From contig NC_045144.1 of the NCBI RefSeq assembly GCF_008831285.2, forward strand, positions 9,153,886 to 9,217,885: a stretch of DNA of 64,000 bases, given 5' to 3'. How positions within the stretch are numbered: the stretch's first letter is position 1; each line of letters begins with the position of its first letter. The notes under the pieces were generated by a model. It saw only the letters and a list, made by a program, of their open reading frames with translations, made no database searches and was not told the origin of the DNA. This document shows positions 21,706 to 33,000 of the stretch, piece by piece. Position numbers and translations under genes: made by a program. This DNA is from Nymphaea colorata (Eukaryota; Streptophyta; Magnoliopsida; Nymphaeales; Nymphaeaceae).

Positions 21706-24465
21706 ATGGATGAAACTAGATCGCAAGCTAAGCAGACTCCTCAAAACGAGGCTTCATCCTCTGAACTCCGTCCAGAAACACTTGGCCTCCCAGCAATCGA
21801 GCCAGAAGCTTACTATATGTTCTGTTTGTTCATGGAGCGATTTATGAAGGAGCAAGAAGAGCAAAAGGCTTTGATGGTTACTCCAGAGACGGATAATGAA
21901 AAGACTGCCAAGCAGAAAAGAAAGAAGAAAAACAAGTCTTTTGTTGAGGATGAAGACCATTTGAGTTCAGATTCGACAACTAGTAAGGAAGAAAAACCCG
22001 AACTGTCTTCTCTCAAAAAGAAAAAGACAACAAAGAAAAATAAAAAGGGAAAAGATGTTATGATAGAAAACAGCTCACCCAGTCCTATCACCACTGAAAG
22101 TTCGGAAGAGAAGCCCAAAAGGAAGAGAAAACCTACCAAGAAAATAAAAAAGACAAAGAAATACATCACTAGCAGCAGCTCAGACAGTGAGAGTTCTGAA
22201 GAAAAAGTAAAGGAGATCAAGGGCAAAAAGAAAAAGACCAGGCCAGAATTGGTCGAATCAAGTGATGATGAAAGTCCGACTAAGCGCAGATTCTACGAAA
22301 TGGAGAAAAGAATGAACAATCTTGAGCTTAGGGGGAAGGGGAAACGTTCATACTCATGTGAGGACTACTACCTTGGCATTGAAGGAGACGAAGACGTGAA
22401 AGGCTTGCCCAGAGAATTCATCAGATATGATGGAACCACCTGTCCACACGTTCATCTTTCAACCTTTTTCAATGATTGCTACAAAATTCGGACAAATAAC
22501 AGAGCTTTGTTCTGATATTTTCCAAGAAGTCTTGAAGGCATTGCCGCACAATGGTATAAAGAAAATATCAATCCAATCGAGCTGAAGGAGTTTGACAAGT
22601 TGATTAACATGTTTGTTGAAAGATTTGAACAAAATGCTCCCATGGCTCCAACCCTCAGTACCATTTGCAGTCTTCGTCAGAAACAGGGAGAAAAAGCTCG
22701 AGAATTCATCCAAAAATGGAGAATGCAATGCAATAAGATGAAGGAGCCCATTTCTGAGACACAAGCCTTGTCACTCATTAGGAAAAATCTTGCCCAACCC
22801 TTGAAAAGTCTCATCCGCAATGCCCCGATCAAAACCTTTGCTGAGTTAATTGAACAAGCAAACTCGATAGAAGAAGGGATTGAGGAAGGAGATTTTGATG
22901 GAATTATTGCTCCTAAGTACAAAGAAGATGGAAAGAAAGGAGGAAGGACACAACTGCCTGCACAATTCATAGCCAATGCTGGCATTAGAAAGGACCATGA
23001 TAATAACTACAAGCATGACAAGGAAGTCAGTTTCAAGAAGAACACACAGTTTCTCAAAGGCGACGATGAAAGGAAGAACAAACACCCAGGTTGGAGCTAC
23101 GACCGAAAATTCACTCCTCTGAGCCAGTCTCGGGAGAAGATCCTGGAATACCTTCTCGCCAAAGGAACTATCGTCTTGCCAAAAGTGTCAGAGCCTCCGA
23201 AAATGATGGGAGGAAATAAAGAAAAACTGTGCAAGTTTCATCGTACCCCTGGTCATGACACTGAGGATTGTTTTGTTCTCAAAAATATTATTCAAGACTT
23301 CATCAACAAAGATCTCAAGATTTGTGATGATAGTACCCCTGAGATACTAAGGAATCCATTCCCTGACCACGGAAAGGCGGTAGTAGCCATGATCACTACA
23401 GTCACTCCACTTCCGTACCATCCACAAGAGCACATTCGACCTTATATTGGGAGCAGCTCACACAAAATCATGGTGGTAGACCAAGGTAAGGAACCTCTAG
23501 ATTTCATTGCTATGATGAAAGGCAGGATAGAAAGTTTGCCCAAGAAACTTCCTATGATTCCAAAGACTTTTATCTTACAAGGCGACGAATCATCAAATGA
23601 CTCCTCAGATGAAGATCCATGCTATTTGGACGTTCTCCCCTTGGAAGAGCGTATGGATGAGAGAGACTCGATTCAAGCTTCTAAAAATCAGTCAATTACC
23701 TTCTCAGAAAAAGACCTCTCAAAATGGGGATATTTCCATGAAGATGCTCTTTACATCGTTGTTCAGGTCAATGGGATGACGGTGCCACATGTTTTGATTG
23801 ATGGAGGAAGTGGTTTGAATATTTGTCCTGATCTCACGGCTAAAACATTGGGGTTTCGTGAAAACGGATATCGTTCTGATAATACCAAGATCTACGGATA
23901 CGATGGCCGAGGCATGAACAGCAAAGGTACCCTCGACATGAATGTGATCATTGAAAATACTAGCCATTGCATTGTATTTCATGTGGTAGACGTACCACCA
24001 TCATACAACCTGCTTTTGGGACGACCTTGGATCCATCAAGTACGAGCGATCCCATCCACTCTTCATCAATGCCTAAAATGAAATTTTGGTCCATCAGTCA
24101 TCACTGTCCGTGCTGACGATCCGGTCAAGAGGTTGATGCAACCTATGCTCCCTAGGCCAATTGATCCGGTAGATGTACCGAGCATAAGAACAACAAAGGA
24201 CAGACCTTTGAAAGAATGGATGCAGAACATGGAGATAGAGGAACCATCCGGGAATGCTTATGCTATTTCAAGCAATCGTGCAAGTTACCAAGAACACCTA
24301 TTGTATGTTCATTTCATGAAAAACCCCAAGGGTTTTCAGTTGCTTCTGAAAGGTGGCTACCGTCCATTCACTGGCCTTGGGAAAAATGAAGATGGCATCT
24401 TGCAACCAATTAGCATATCTTTTCAGATGAACATGAGAGGACTGGGATATCATGAAGGAATTTGA
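21706..24465 (+). pseudogene. gag-protease-G-patch ORF of the Ogre-type element, two in-frame stops
   Basis: One frame runs from ATG 21706 to the stop at 24463, interrupted by TGA at 22513 and 24079. In order: a Lys/Ser-rich low-complexity N terminus; a retrotransposon-gag domain spanning the first stop (FPRSLEGIAAQWYKENI, then FVERFEQNAPMAPTLS and KAREFIQKWR, about 22516-22900); a nucleic-acid-binding knuckle variant CKFHRTPGHDTEDC (23230-23271); an aspartic protease with IDGGSGLNICP (23799-23831) and LLLGRPWI (24013-24036); and a G-patch-like block GGYRPFTGLGK...GLGYHEGI (24352-24462). Gag packages RNA; the protease processes the polyprotein. Both stops lie inside conserved sequence at positions where relatives usually carry Trp. 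A full product would need readthrough, so this copy is probably dead. Confidence 0.85.
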
Positions 24466-24664
24466 AGAAGATCTTGGGGGCTGATAGTATTCACTTTTGT
24501 TTCAAAATCCTCCCATGAATTTTGTAATTTTGAACATCTTTTTGTCTCGTCTCATGAGAGAACCCATTCTATGAACTAAGAACTTTTTTTTTATATATAT
24601 GCAAATGCAAGTAATTTTTTTTGTTGTCAATTTCGTCCAACTCTTTCCTTTATCCTCTTTACAG
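24466..24664 (+). other. Spacer or candidate intron between protease and pol
   Basis: The frame changes here: gag-pro is in frame 1, pol in frame 3. The segment is T-rich and ends in TTTATCCTCTTTACAG at 24649-24664, a good plant acceptor, directly before GATGTCGG. Ogre elements are known to remove an intron between protease and reverse transcriptase. I could not pick a convincing donor; GTAATT at 24521 and 24611 are candidates but neither preserves the protease frame obviously. Confidence 0.45.
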
Positions 24665-24665
24665 G

Positions 24666-27600
24666 ATGTCGGAACTCAATATGTCTCAGTTTATTCTTTT
24701 TCCACGAAAGTCCCCCCAGAAAGCATTTATCGAACAAGCAGTCGATGAAATGGAACCTATGGCAATACCCGAGTCAGAATTACCAGAATTCACTCAGATT
24801 CAGAAACAAGAGCATCCCCCATCTTTGGTGAATGATCCAATTGAAGAAATTAATATTGGAACCAGTGAAGATCCTAAAATTCTTCAAATTGGCACCAGTT
24901 TGTCAGCGAATGAGAAGAAAAGATTGGTGGACTTTCTTATAAGTAACCAAGAAGCTTTTGCTTGGACTTATGAAGATATGCCAGGCTTAGACCCCCAATT
25001 GGTTGAACATCGTTTGCCCTTAAATCCTAATTGCAAGCCGATTAAGCAAAAATTGCGCAAGCTTGACCCTCGACTAGAAGGCCCTGTAAAAGAAGGACTA
25101 GAGGACTTGCTAAAGGCAAAATTCATTCGTGCCATCGATTACCCCGAATGATTGGCGAACATCGTGGTGGTCCCCAAGAAAAATGGCAAAGTTAGGTTGT
25201 GCATCGACTTTCGAGACTTGAACAAAGCCACACCGAAGGATGATTATCCTCTTCCAAACATTGATCTATTGGTAGACAGTACTGCAGGCCATGCAATGTT
25301 TTCTTTCATGGATGGATATTCGGGATATAATCAAATCAAATTAGCAGTCAAAGATCAACCTAAGATCGCTTTTACTACACCATGGGGTACTTTTTGTTAC
25401 ACGGTAATGCCATTTGGGTTGAAGAATGCTGGAGCAACCTATCAAAGAGCCATGGCCACCATCTTCCATGACCAGATGCATAAAATCATGGATGCATATA
25501 TCGATGACATATTGATCAAATCCAAGACAAGAGAAGATCACATTGAAACTCTTGCCCAAGTATTCGAGAGGCTTTTACAGTACAAGCTTCGCCTGAATCC
25601 TCAAAAATGTGTGTTTGGGGTTGAGTCAGGCAAACTGTTGGGTTTCATGGTCAGTAAGAAGGGAATTGAAATGGATCTTACAAAAGCCAAGGCAATAATC
25701 GATATGCCACCACATACCAATATCAAGGAGTTGCGAAGCTTGCAAGGACGAATCCAATCCATCAGACGATTCATTTCCAATCTGGCCATGAGATGCGAGC
25801 CATTCAACCAGCTACTGAGGAAAGGTGTCAAGTTTGAATGGGGTTTTGAATGCCAACAGTCATTCGAAAGGATCAAGAAATACCTTCTAAATCCACCAAT
25901 TCTAAAACCACCAACGTTGGGAAGACCACTGCTGCTTTACATCACAGTGAATGAGTCAGCATGTGGCGGCTTTTTGGCACAATATGAGAAAGGAAGTCGC
26001 ATCGAATATGCAATCTATTACATTAGCAAGACTTTTGTTCAGTACGAAAAGACGTACTCTCCAATAGAGAAAACTTGTCTGGCATTGGTTTGGATGTGTC
26101 AGAAGTTGAGACATTACTTATTGGCTTGTGAGGTCAAGATACTCTCCAAACTAAATCCTCTCAAGTACATCTTGGAACAACCATTCCTTAATGGGCGTAT
26201 CGCAAAATGGCAAGTTCTGTTGATGCAATATGATCTTGAATATGTGTCTCAAAAGTCAATCAAATGACAAACAATTGCGGATCAGTTAGCAGACTTCCCT
26301 CAGTACGAAGAAATCAGAACAAATGATGAGTTTCCAGATGAACATGTACTAAGATTGGAAACGGTTTCGACATGGAAGATGTACTTTGACGGGTCCAGAA
26401 ATGTGATGGGAGCAGGCATAGGCATCTTACTCATCACTCCAGAATGCGAAATGATCCCGTACTCTTTGAAATTTGATTTTCCATGTACCCATAACATGGC
26501 TGAATATGAAGCCCTCATACAAGGACTTCGTTCTTTATTGAGTTTTCAAGTGAAAAGAGTGCATGCCTTCGGCGACTCTCAGCTTATTATAAACCAAGTG
26601 AATGGAGAATGGCAAGTCAAAGATGAAAAGTTGGTGCCATATCAAGAAATTGCTACCTCCTTAATCTGTCAATTCGAAGAAGTACAATTGGCTCACGTAA
26701 AGAGAGAAGGTAACCCTATTGCGGATGGCCTCGCGAGCTTAGGATCAACCATCACTTTTCGAACCAATGAAGCAATCCGCTCTTTTGAGATTGGAAGATT
26801 AGAACACCCTGCTTTTGAAACGATGGCGCATGTTCATCATATCCAAGGGGGGGATATGCCTTGGTACCATGACATCAAAAGGTATATTGAAAGCGGAGAA
26901 TTCCCGACTGAAATGTCTAAAAATGAACAAAAAGCAATACAACGTATGTCAGCAAGGTACTTTATCCTAGCAGGGGTATTATACAGACGTGGATTTAGCA
27001 CTGAATACTCTCGGTGCCTTGATGAAGATGAGGCAAAGAAAGTAATCGAAGAATCACATCGAGGAGATTGTGGAGGCCATGTTGGTTACCAAACCCTCAC
27101 CAAACAAATAATTCGAGCAGGGTATTATTGGCCTACCATGCAAAAAGATTGTCACCAATTTGTCAAAAGATGCAAAGAATGTCAACTGCATGCTCCAGTA
27201 ATTCATGCCCCAGCATCTCACTTGCATTCTGTGACATCTCCTTGGCCGTTTTCAATGTGGGCCTTTGACGTAGTCGGACCGATATCCCCTGCAGCTTCTA
27301 ACGGCCATAAGTATTTTCTTGCTGCAACAGATTATTTTACCAAGTGGGTAGAAGTCGTCACACTTAGAACGGTGGAAGGACGTCATGTAGTGTCCTTCAT
27401 TCACAAAAATCTTCTTTGCAGATTTGGAGTCCCTCATGATATAGTATCAGACAATGGAACTCATTTCAAGAATGAAAAGATGAGGCAGTTGTGCAGCAAA
27501 TACCACATCACGCACCATTTTTCAGCTCCTTATTACCCCCAAGGCAATGGACAAGCAGAGGCTACCAACAAGATCCTGATCCGCATCTTGGAACGGACAG

Positions 27601-28109
27601 TAGAAACAGGAAGAGATTGGCATGAAAAGATGCACAACGCTCTATGGGCATATCGCACCACTATGAGAACTCCAACAAATGCCACTCCAGCAGAGCTAGT
27701 CTATGGAACAGAAGTGGTTCTACCATTACATGTGTTGAAACCTGCTTTGAAGTTCGCTTCTCTCATAGAGCTCCCTCTTACTCAATATCAACAAAAAAGG
27801 CTAATGCAACTCGATTTGCTAGATGAAAAGAGGCTAAAAGCGGCTGAACATGCTGAAGCTTATCGCCAAAGGGTAGCCAGACAATTTGCCAAGTCAGTTA
27901 TCGAGAGACAGTTCAAAGTGAATGACTCGGTCCTACGATCTTCAGTGTACCTGAGAGGACGACCACGAGGCAAGTGGGCACCAAATTGGGAAGACCCATA
28001 TGTCATTAAGGAAGTTTTGCCCCACAATTCATACCGACTAATTGATGCTGATGGGGTGGAATTTGCCGATCCTGTTAATGCCCTTCACCTCAAGAAATTT
28101 TATGCCTAG
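24666..28109 (+). pseudogene. pol (RT, RNase H, archaeal-type RNase H, integrase) of the Ogre-type element
   Basis: One frame from 24666 to 28109, broken by TGA at 25149 and 26265. Reverse transcriptase includes VVPKKNGKVRLCIDFRDLNK (25167-25226), FSFMDGYSGYNQIKLA and the catalytic YIDD at 25497-25508. A first RNase H follows (about 25930-26200). A second, archaeal-type RNase H starts MYFDGSRNVMGAGIGILL (from 26379) and includes HNMAEYEAL and REGNPIADGLASLGS; this extra domain is diagnostic of the Tat/Ogre lineage. Integrase has an HHCC zinc finger (about 27055-27185) and a DD-E core with FDVVGP, VSDNGTHF and GQAEATNK, and ends LHLKKFYA. There is no chromodomain. All catalytic residues I checked are present; only the two stops disable it. 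Confidence 0.9.
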
Positions 28110-28230
28110 TTCTCTTGTATTCATTTTCCAATCAATGTCAAACATTTGTGTTTCCACATCGACTATTCAATCTAGATTCTTCCCAGTTGTAAAACATGAC
28201 AATTACACTGGGGCATTTTTATTTTTATCG

Positions 28231-28500
28231 CTCAGGGCTTGAGAGCAACCCGTGCAGGTAAAGGGTTAAACCCGCAATATGAGGGCAACCCATGCAGGCA
28301 AGGGGTTAAACCTGTGCTACAAGCCAAAGCAACCCACACAGTTAAAGGGTTCAACTTGTGATGCAAGTCAAGGCAACCCATTCAGGGGGGTTAATCCTGA
28401 ATTTGAAATCGGCAAACCCATGCAGGTAAGGGGTTAAACCTGCATTTTAAGCTCAAACAACCCATTCAAGTAAGGGGTAAAGCCTGAAACATCTCTATGA
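28231..28500 (+). repeat. Six-unit hairpin array in the retrotransposon 3' UTR
   Basis: Six units spaced about 40-45 bp apart, each built on AACCCATGCAGGTAAGGGGT followed by TAAACCTGC. Each unit is a short stem with a purine-rich loop: 28252-28275, 28292-28316, 28335-28360, 28380-28402 (ATTCAGG/CCTGAAT), 28421-28444 (TGCAGGT/ACCTGCA) and 28464-28488. Stem sequences differ between units while pairing is kept. The array lies between the pol stop and the polypurine tract. Tandem repeats in this position are known for Ogre/Tat elements; the hairpin reading is mine. Confidence 0.8.
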
Positions 28501-28570
28501 AAATATCTTGCTTGAAAAATTTGTGGCGTTTATCTTTGTCACTAAGCACGGCTAACACCGGCTTATTAAC

Positions 28571-28583
28571 AAAGAGGGGCATC
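28571..28583 (+). promoter_or_regulatory. Polypurine tract
   Basis: AAAGAGGGGC followed by ATC lies immediately before the 3' LTR (TGTAATCACC). This is the standard position for the plus-strand primer made by RNase H cleavage. Confidence 0.8.
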
Positions 28584-31500
28584 TGTAATCACCCCAAATT
28601 TTTCTAAAGGACTATGATGTTTTATCCAAGTGCGAAATTCAAATTTAGGCACAAGATTTCCAAAATACTACTCTCAGATCCAAATTAAATCCAAAATAGA
28701 ACTCTCAGATCCAAATTAAATCCAAAATACTACTTTTAGATCCAAAACCCAAGTTCAGATCCAAATCAATCATTTAAGACCGATTTTCCCCTCCTTTTGA
28801 CCATAAAACCTCCTTTAGAGGGTGATTTTAGTCTTTTTCAAACAAGACCGATTTGCCCCTCCTTTTGACCAAAAAACCTTCTTTTAGAGGGTGATTTTAG
28901 TTTTTTTTTAAACAAGACCGATTTGCCCCTACTTTTGACCAAAAAACCTTCTTTTAGAGGGTGATTTTAGTCTTTTTGGTAAACAAGACCGATTTGCCCC
29001 TCCTTTTGACCAAAAAACCTTCTTTTAGAGGGTGATTTTAGTCTTTTTGGGTGGACAAGACTCATTTGCCCTTCCTTTTGGCCAAAAAATCTCTTTTTGG
29101 AGGGTGATTTTAGTCTTTTTAGGTCAAAAAAATTCAAATTTTGGGATTTGGCTCCAAAATCCTCTATAAATACCCCCACATATCCCCCCTCTTGGGCAAG
29201 ATTGGTCATTGGGAGAAACTCTAGTGTATTCTCACTTGAAGACTTAGAGTTTCTCTTGAGCTCTCTCTCTCTCTCCCTCTTCCTCTTTTCATTTCCTTCT
29301 CCAACTTAGAGCAAGCACTTTTGGAGCTTCATTCAAAAGGGGATCTTCAAGTGAATGTGTTCATCTTCCTTAAGTCATTTCCTATTAGAGGTATGTAATC
29401 TTCATCTCTCTCATTCCTTTCTTCTTTCTTTTCATTAATGTTCTTATTATTATGTTATTTCTTTCTCTTAAACATAATGTTGTTGTTGTTTTCATTTTCT
29501 CTTCTCATCTTCATCTCCCCATGGCCAAAGGAGATAGCACTCAACCTCTTTTTAGAGACAAGAGGCTATGCTCAAATGCACCGGGAGCATGAGAAGATGA
29601 GATGATATCTTATTTTATGATTAAATCATGTTCTTTCAAGTATTCTTGTTGTTCTTGTTCTTTCTCTATATTAATATCTTATTGCTCTTTCTTCTCTTCA
29701 ATAATATATTCTTGTTGTTGTTATTCTTTTCCTTAATGAATATATTTTTGTTGTTATTGTTATTTCATTTCTTCAATAGTCGTGTCCTTGTTATTTTTTT
29801 TTTTCTTTCTTCTTCCTCTTTCCATGACCAAAAGAGATAGCCCTCAATCTCTTTTTAGAGACAAGAGGCTATGCTCAAGTGCATTGGGAGTGTGAAAAGA
29901 TGAGAAGATCTTTCGTTTCATGATTGAATCATGTTTTCTCTTTTATTAAATATAACATTGTATCTCTTTCTATATTTTCTTCTCATCTTCATCTCCCCAC
30001 GGCTAAAAAAGGTAGCTCTCAATCTCTTTTTAGAGACAAGAGGCTATACTCAAAGTGCACCGGGAGCATGGAAAGATGAGATGATCTTTCATTTTAATCA
30101 TGTTCTTTCTTTTCATGAATACATTCTTATTGTTTTTTTTTGTTTCCTCTTATTTTCCTCTCTTCCTCATTTCTCCATGGCCAAAAGAGATAGCTCTCAA
30201 TCTCTATTTTAGAGTCAAGAGGCTATACTCAAGTGCACCGGGAACATGAGAAGATGAAGTGGTATATCAATTCATAGTTACATCATGTCTTCCCTCCTAA
30301 TTGAACTTTGCTTTTTCCATCATTCTCTTTCTTTCTTTCATTCCTTGAATGTTATCTATAAATTATGCACGCATGATTGCTTGGTTCTTTACTTACATGT
30401 GAATGTATGGCGGGAATGAGAGTGTGGTTTGGGAACTCTTTATTTTCATATTAATTTTTGAGGTTGGGACTTGTCCAACCCGGGATAAACCCTCACGAAA
30501 ATGTACATGTTAATATGCATTTTCATGACATTTTGCGCTAGATTCTTTCTTAATCATCACATTAGGAACCCTAACGAGTGCTTCGTTATGTTGCTTGTTT
30601 TCTTTCATACCCAACGATGGAAGAAATATATCCCTTACAACAAACTAAATAATAACATTCTATACTTATATAAATCATATTTTCCAAAACATTTTCAAAA
30701 AGAACCTTCTAATATGGCCTTAGGGACTTAGCTTAGACTCTTGCATGAGTCCAAGCTCCCCTCCGGCCCACATTAAATTTGAAGTTGGTAATTTTAAGTT
30801 GTTCCTTGATTTTTTTTTTAATCTTGTGAAGGTATGGATGTATGCACATGTTATATACATTTATGCTAACATGATGACCCCCATCTTTCTCTCTCTATGC
30901 TTTCACTTTCTATTTTATAAATTTTCATATGTGCATGAATACGTATGTATATGTGTTCCATCTCCTCTCTTTCAAATATTTATTCCTCTTTTCAAGACAA
31001 AAATCTTCTCTTATAACATTTCTCATACCCATATATGCGTATGATATTTTTCTTTTCCTCTAAAATCTCTCTTTCTCTTCGAATCAATACATCTTTTTCT
31101 CTTTATATGTGATGATATGTACACAAGTATGCATTTTTTTCTCTATATCTCTCTCTTTCTTTTCATAAGAGTGTTTTATCTCTTGTATTCTTTTTAACAT
31201 TCTCATCTCATGAACTTTCTATTTACCAACTTCAATAAGACCACAAATCAAGTAATGACCCAATATTGGAATCATGTTTGATGGTCTACAATCTCTATCC
31301 ATTTTCAAAAACTTTTCCTTCTTATATATAATAATTATAACAACGAAATCTTAGATGTATGTTGTGGTAGGAATGATATTAGATGAATGTTGTGGTAGGA
31401 ATGTTTTACTTTTTTTTCAATCATATAGGGTAAATGCATTCATGCATTCTCACCCACTTTATTTCACTTATGATCACGAGCACCTCTCTAAAGGAACTTA

Positions 31501-31931
31501 AGCAAGAAGGGATGGAGCTCTAGCTAGGTGGTAACCGAATTAGAGCAAAATCTCAAACCTACTTAAAGTCTTAAGAGAACACTAAAGTGATTTCAAAATG
31601 TTTTCACAAGTTTTTCAAATGATATTTACTAGTTTCACTTTTTCCTCAAAACATTTCACATTTTCAAGCAATTCTTCAAGAACCCTTTCAAAAGTTTGAA
31701 ACTCCAAACTTTCAATATTTTCTACACCGCATATAGAATCAAAAAGATGTTTTAGTTAAAACGAAATGCATCAATGATAAACATAGTCCTTGGGTTGATT
31801 ACCCCCGGTAAAGGCGCCGGGAACGGTCGATCCTCGTACCGACGGGCGAGTCCCTTTCTTTCCTCTTTCAAAACAAAAACCTTATTTTTCTAGAGCACTC
31901 CAAAACCAATGAAAATTTTGGGATGCAAACA
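28584..31931 (+). repeat. 3' LTR (3348 bp)
   Basis: It starts TGTAATCACCCC after the polypurine tract and ends GATGCAAACA at the AAAGG target duplication. It has five tandem units (from 28776) against seven in the 5' LTR, a TATA box at 29165-29172 and the four ~90-bp motifs at about 29519-30265. By eye it differs from the 5' LTR by roughly 15-20 substitutions over about 3.3 kb, apart from the repeat number. Confidence 0.95.
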
Positions 31932-31936
31932 AAAGG

Positions 31937-32505
31937 CTACGGAGAAGGTCATGCAGTACTTGCAAGGGACAAAAAATTACATGTTAACATATAGAAAGAT
32001 GGACCACCTAGAGGTTGTTAGCTATTTAGATGCAGATCTGGATGGATGTTCTGACAGAGGAAATCTACTACTAGATATGTTGTTTCACTAGCAAATGCTG
32101 CCATCTCTTAGAAGAATGGAAAGTAGTCCACCACTGTTACCTACACCATGGAGGTAGAATTCATTGCTCTCTTCAAGACCACGTCACAAGCTATTTGGTT
32201 GTGGAACTTCATATCAAGACTGAGGGCAGTTGAATCTATTGGGAAGCCACTCAAGTATTTTGTGACAATAAGCCATTGTGTTCTTCTCCAACAACAAAAA
32301 AGGTACTACTTCGTAAGCATATGGAATCAAAATATTTTGTTGTTAAGGAGAAGACAGAGAATCATTTAGTGTATATTGATAACATTGAAGCTAAAGATAT
32401 GACTGTTGATCCTCTTACTAAAAATGTGAAGTCGGGGTTGTATTCCGAATATGTTAAGAGGATGAGTTTAGTCATTGCAATCAAGTACACATTTATATTT
32501 ATATG
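31937..32505 (+). pseudogene. Ty1/copia RNase H, downstream part of the split polyprotein
   Basis: This resumes the copia ORF exactly where it was cut at 9756. VMQYLQGTKNYMLTYRKMDH follows the upstream QSSPRIAY piece. It continues with YLDADLDGC (relatives: YSDSDFAGC), then EVEFIALFKTTSQAIWLWNF (32149-32208) and YIDNIEAKDMTVDPLTKNVK (32374-32433). These are the catalytic and C-terminal blocks of copia RNase H. Several frameshifts separate them, so no enzyme is possible. Together with 6845-9756 it forms one old copia element, older than the gypsy insertion. Confidence 0.88.
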
Positions 32506-32672
32506 ATCACGTTCTAGTAATAAGTTTGATTCTCTTTATTTTTGTTGATTTTGTATTCAGTATATTCATTATGATTAAAAATATTGCATAACAACTTATG
32601 AACCGAAAGTATAGACTTTAGGCTAATTTGCATGGTATATCAGTTGCTTGTCACTTGGGTCACATGAGAGAA

Positions 32673-33000
32673 TGTTGGAGCGTATGTGATGAAGGGTCCA
32701 ACTGTTATGACCCTTCATTCCAGCACCTCTTCACCATGCACCTCTTTACTTCGCCCAGATTCAAGGTTTCTCTTTGTTTCTATTTATACCACATTATGAG
32801 AGCGGTTTATAGTGGTTGCAAAAACTCTCTGAGGATCGGTCCCTACCCACCTTCAACATTCTGTGCTTCTGCTCATCGACAATGGCCGTTGGCTGAAGAG
32901 ATTGAACGTCTTCATTATTTTTATTGTGTATCATGGCAGGAACCTGTAAATGCCCTATATGTTTATTTCTATGTGTGAATTTGGGCATGTTAAGTCAAGT
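32673..33000 (+). repeat. Probable start of the copia 3' LTR (right end uncertain)
   Basis: About 160 bp after the RNase H end, a purine-rich GAGAGAA is followed by TGTTGGAGCG, a common copia LTR start. Inside are an 8-bp inverted repeat GAAGGGTC/GACCCTTC (32690-32715) and TATTTATACC (about 32782-32791), which could be a promoter. The end is not definable because no matching 5' LTR survives. Confidence 0.4.

Larger units (their letters stand above)
9762..31931 (+). mobile_element. Ogre/Tat-type Ty3/gypsy retrotransposon (assembly contains an internal duplication)
   Basis: The termini are TGTAATCACC and GATGCAAACA, with TG...CA ends. They are flanked by a perfect 5-bp target duplication AAAGG (9757-9761 and 31932-31936). 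Removing the element restores the copia RNase H frame. Order as assembled: LTR, PBS, ORF1, gag (truncated), 100 N, LTR, PBS, ORF1, gag-pro, pol, structured 3' UTR, PPT, LTR. The features that point to the Tat/Ogre lineage are very long LTRs, an extra ORF with a plant mobile domain, gag-pro and pol in different frames, a second RNase H and no chromodomain. If the block after the N gap is redundant, the true length is about 15.9 kb. Few substitutions separate the 5' and 3' LTRs, so the insertion looks recent. Confidence 0.93.

Noticed and set aside
9792-22211. A genuine tandem LTR-internal-LTR-internal-LTR array formed by recombination
   Set aside because: Possible in principle, but the exact 100-N gap, the mid-gag and mid-LTR break points, near identity, 5'-type bases in the middle LTR and clustered indels at the contig start all favour an unmerged overlap.
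22513-26267. TGA readthrough as a programmed feature of this element
   Set aside because: Four stops at unrelated positions, including inside RT and gag domains, fit decay better than recoding.
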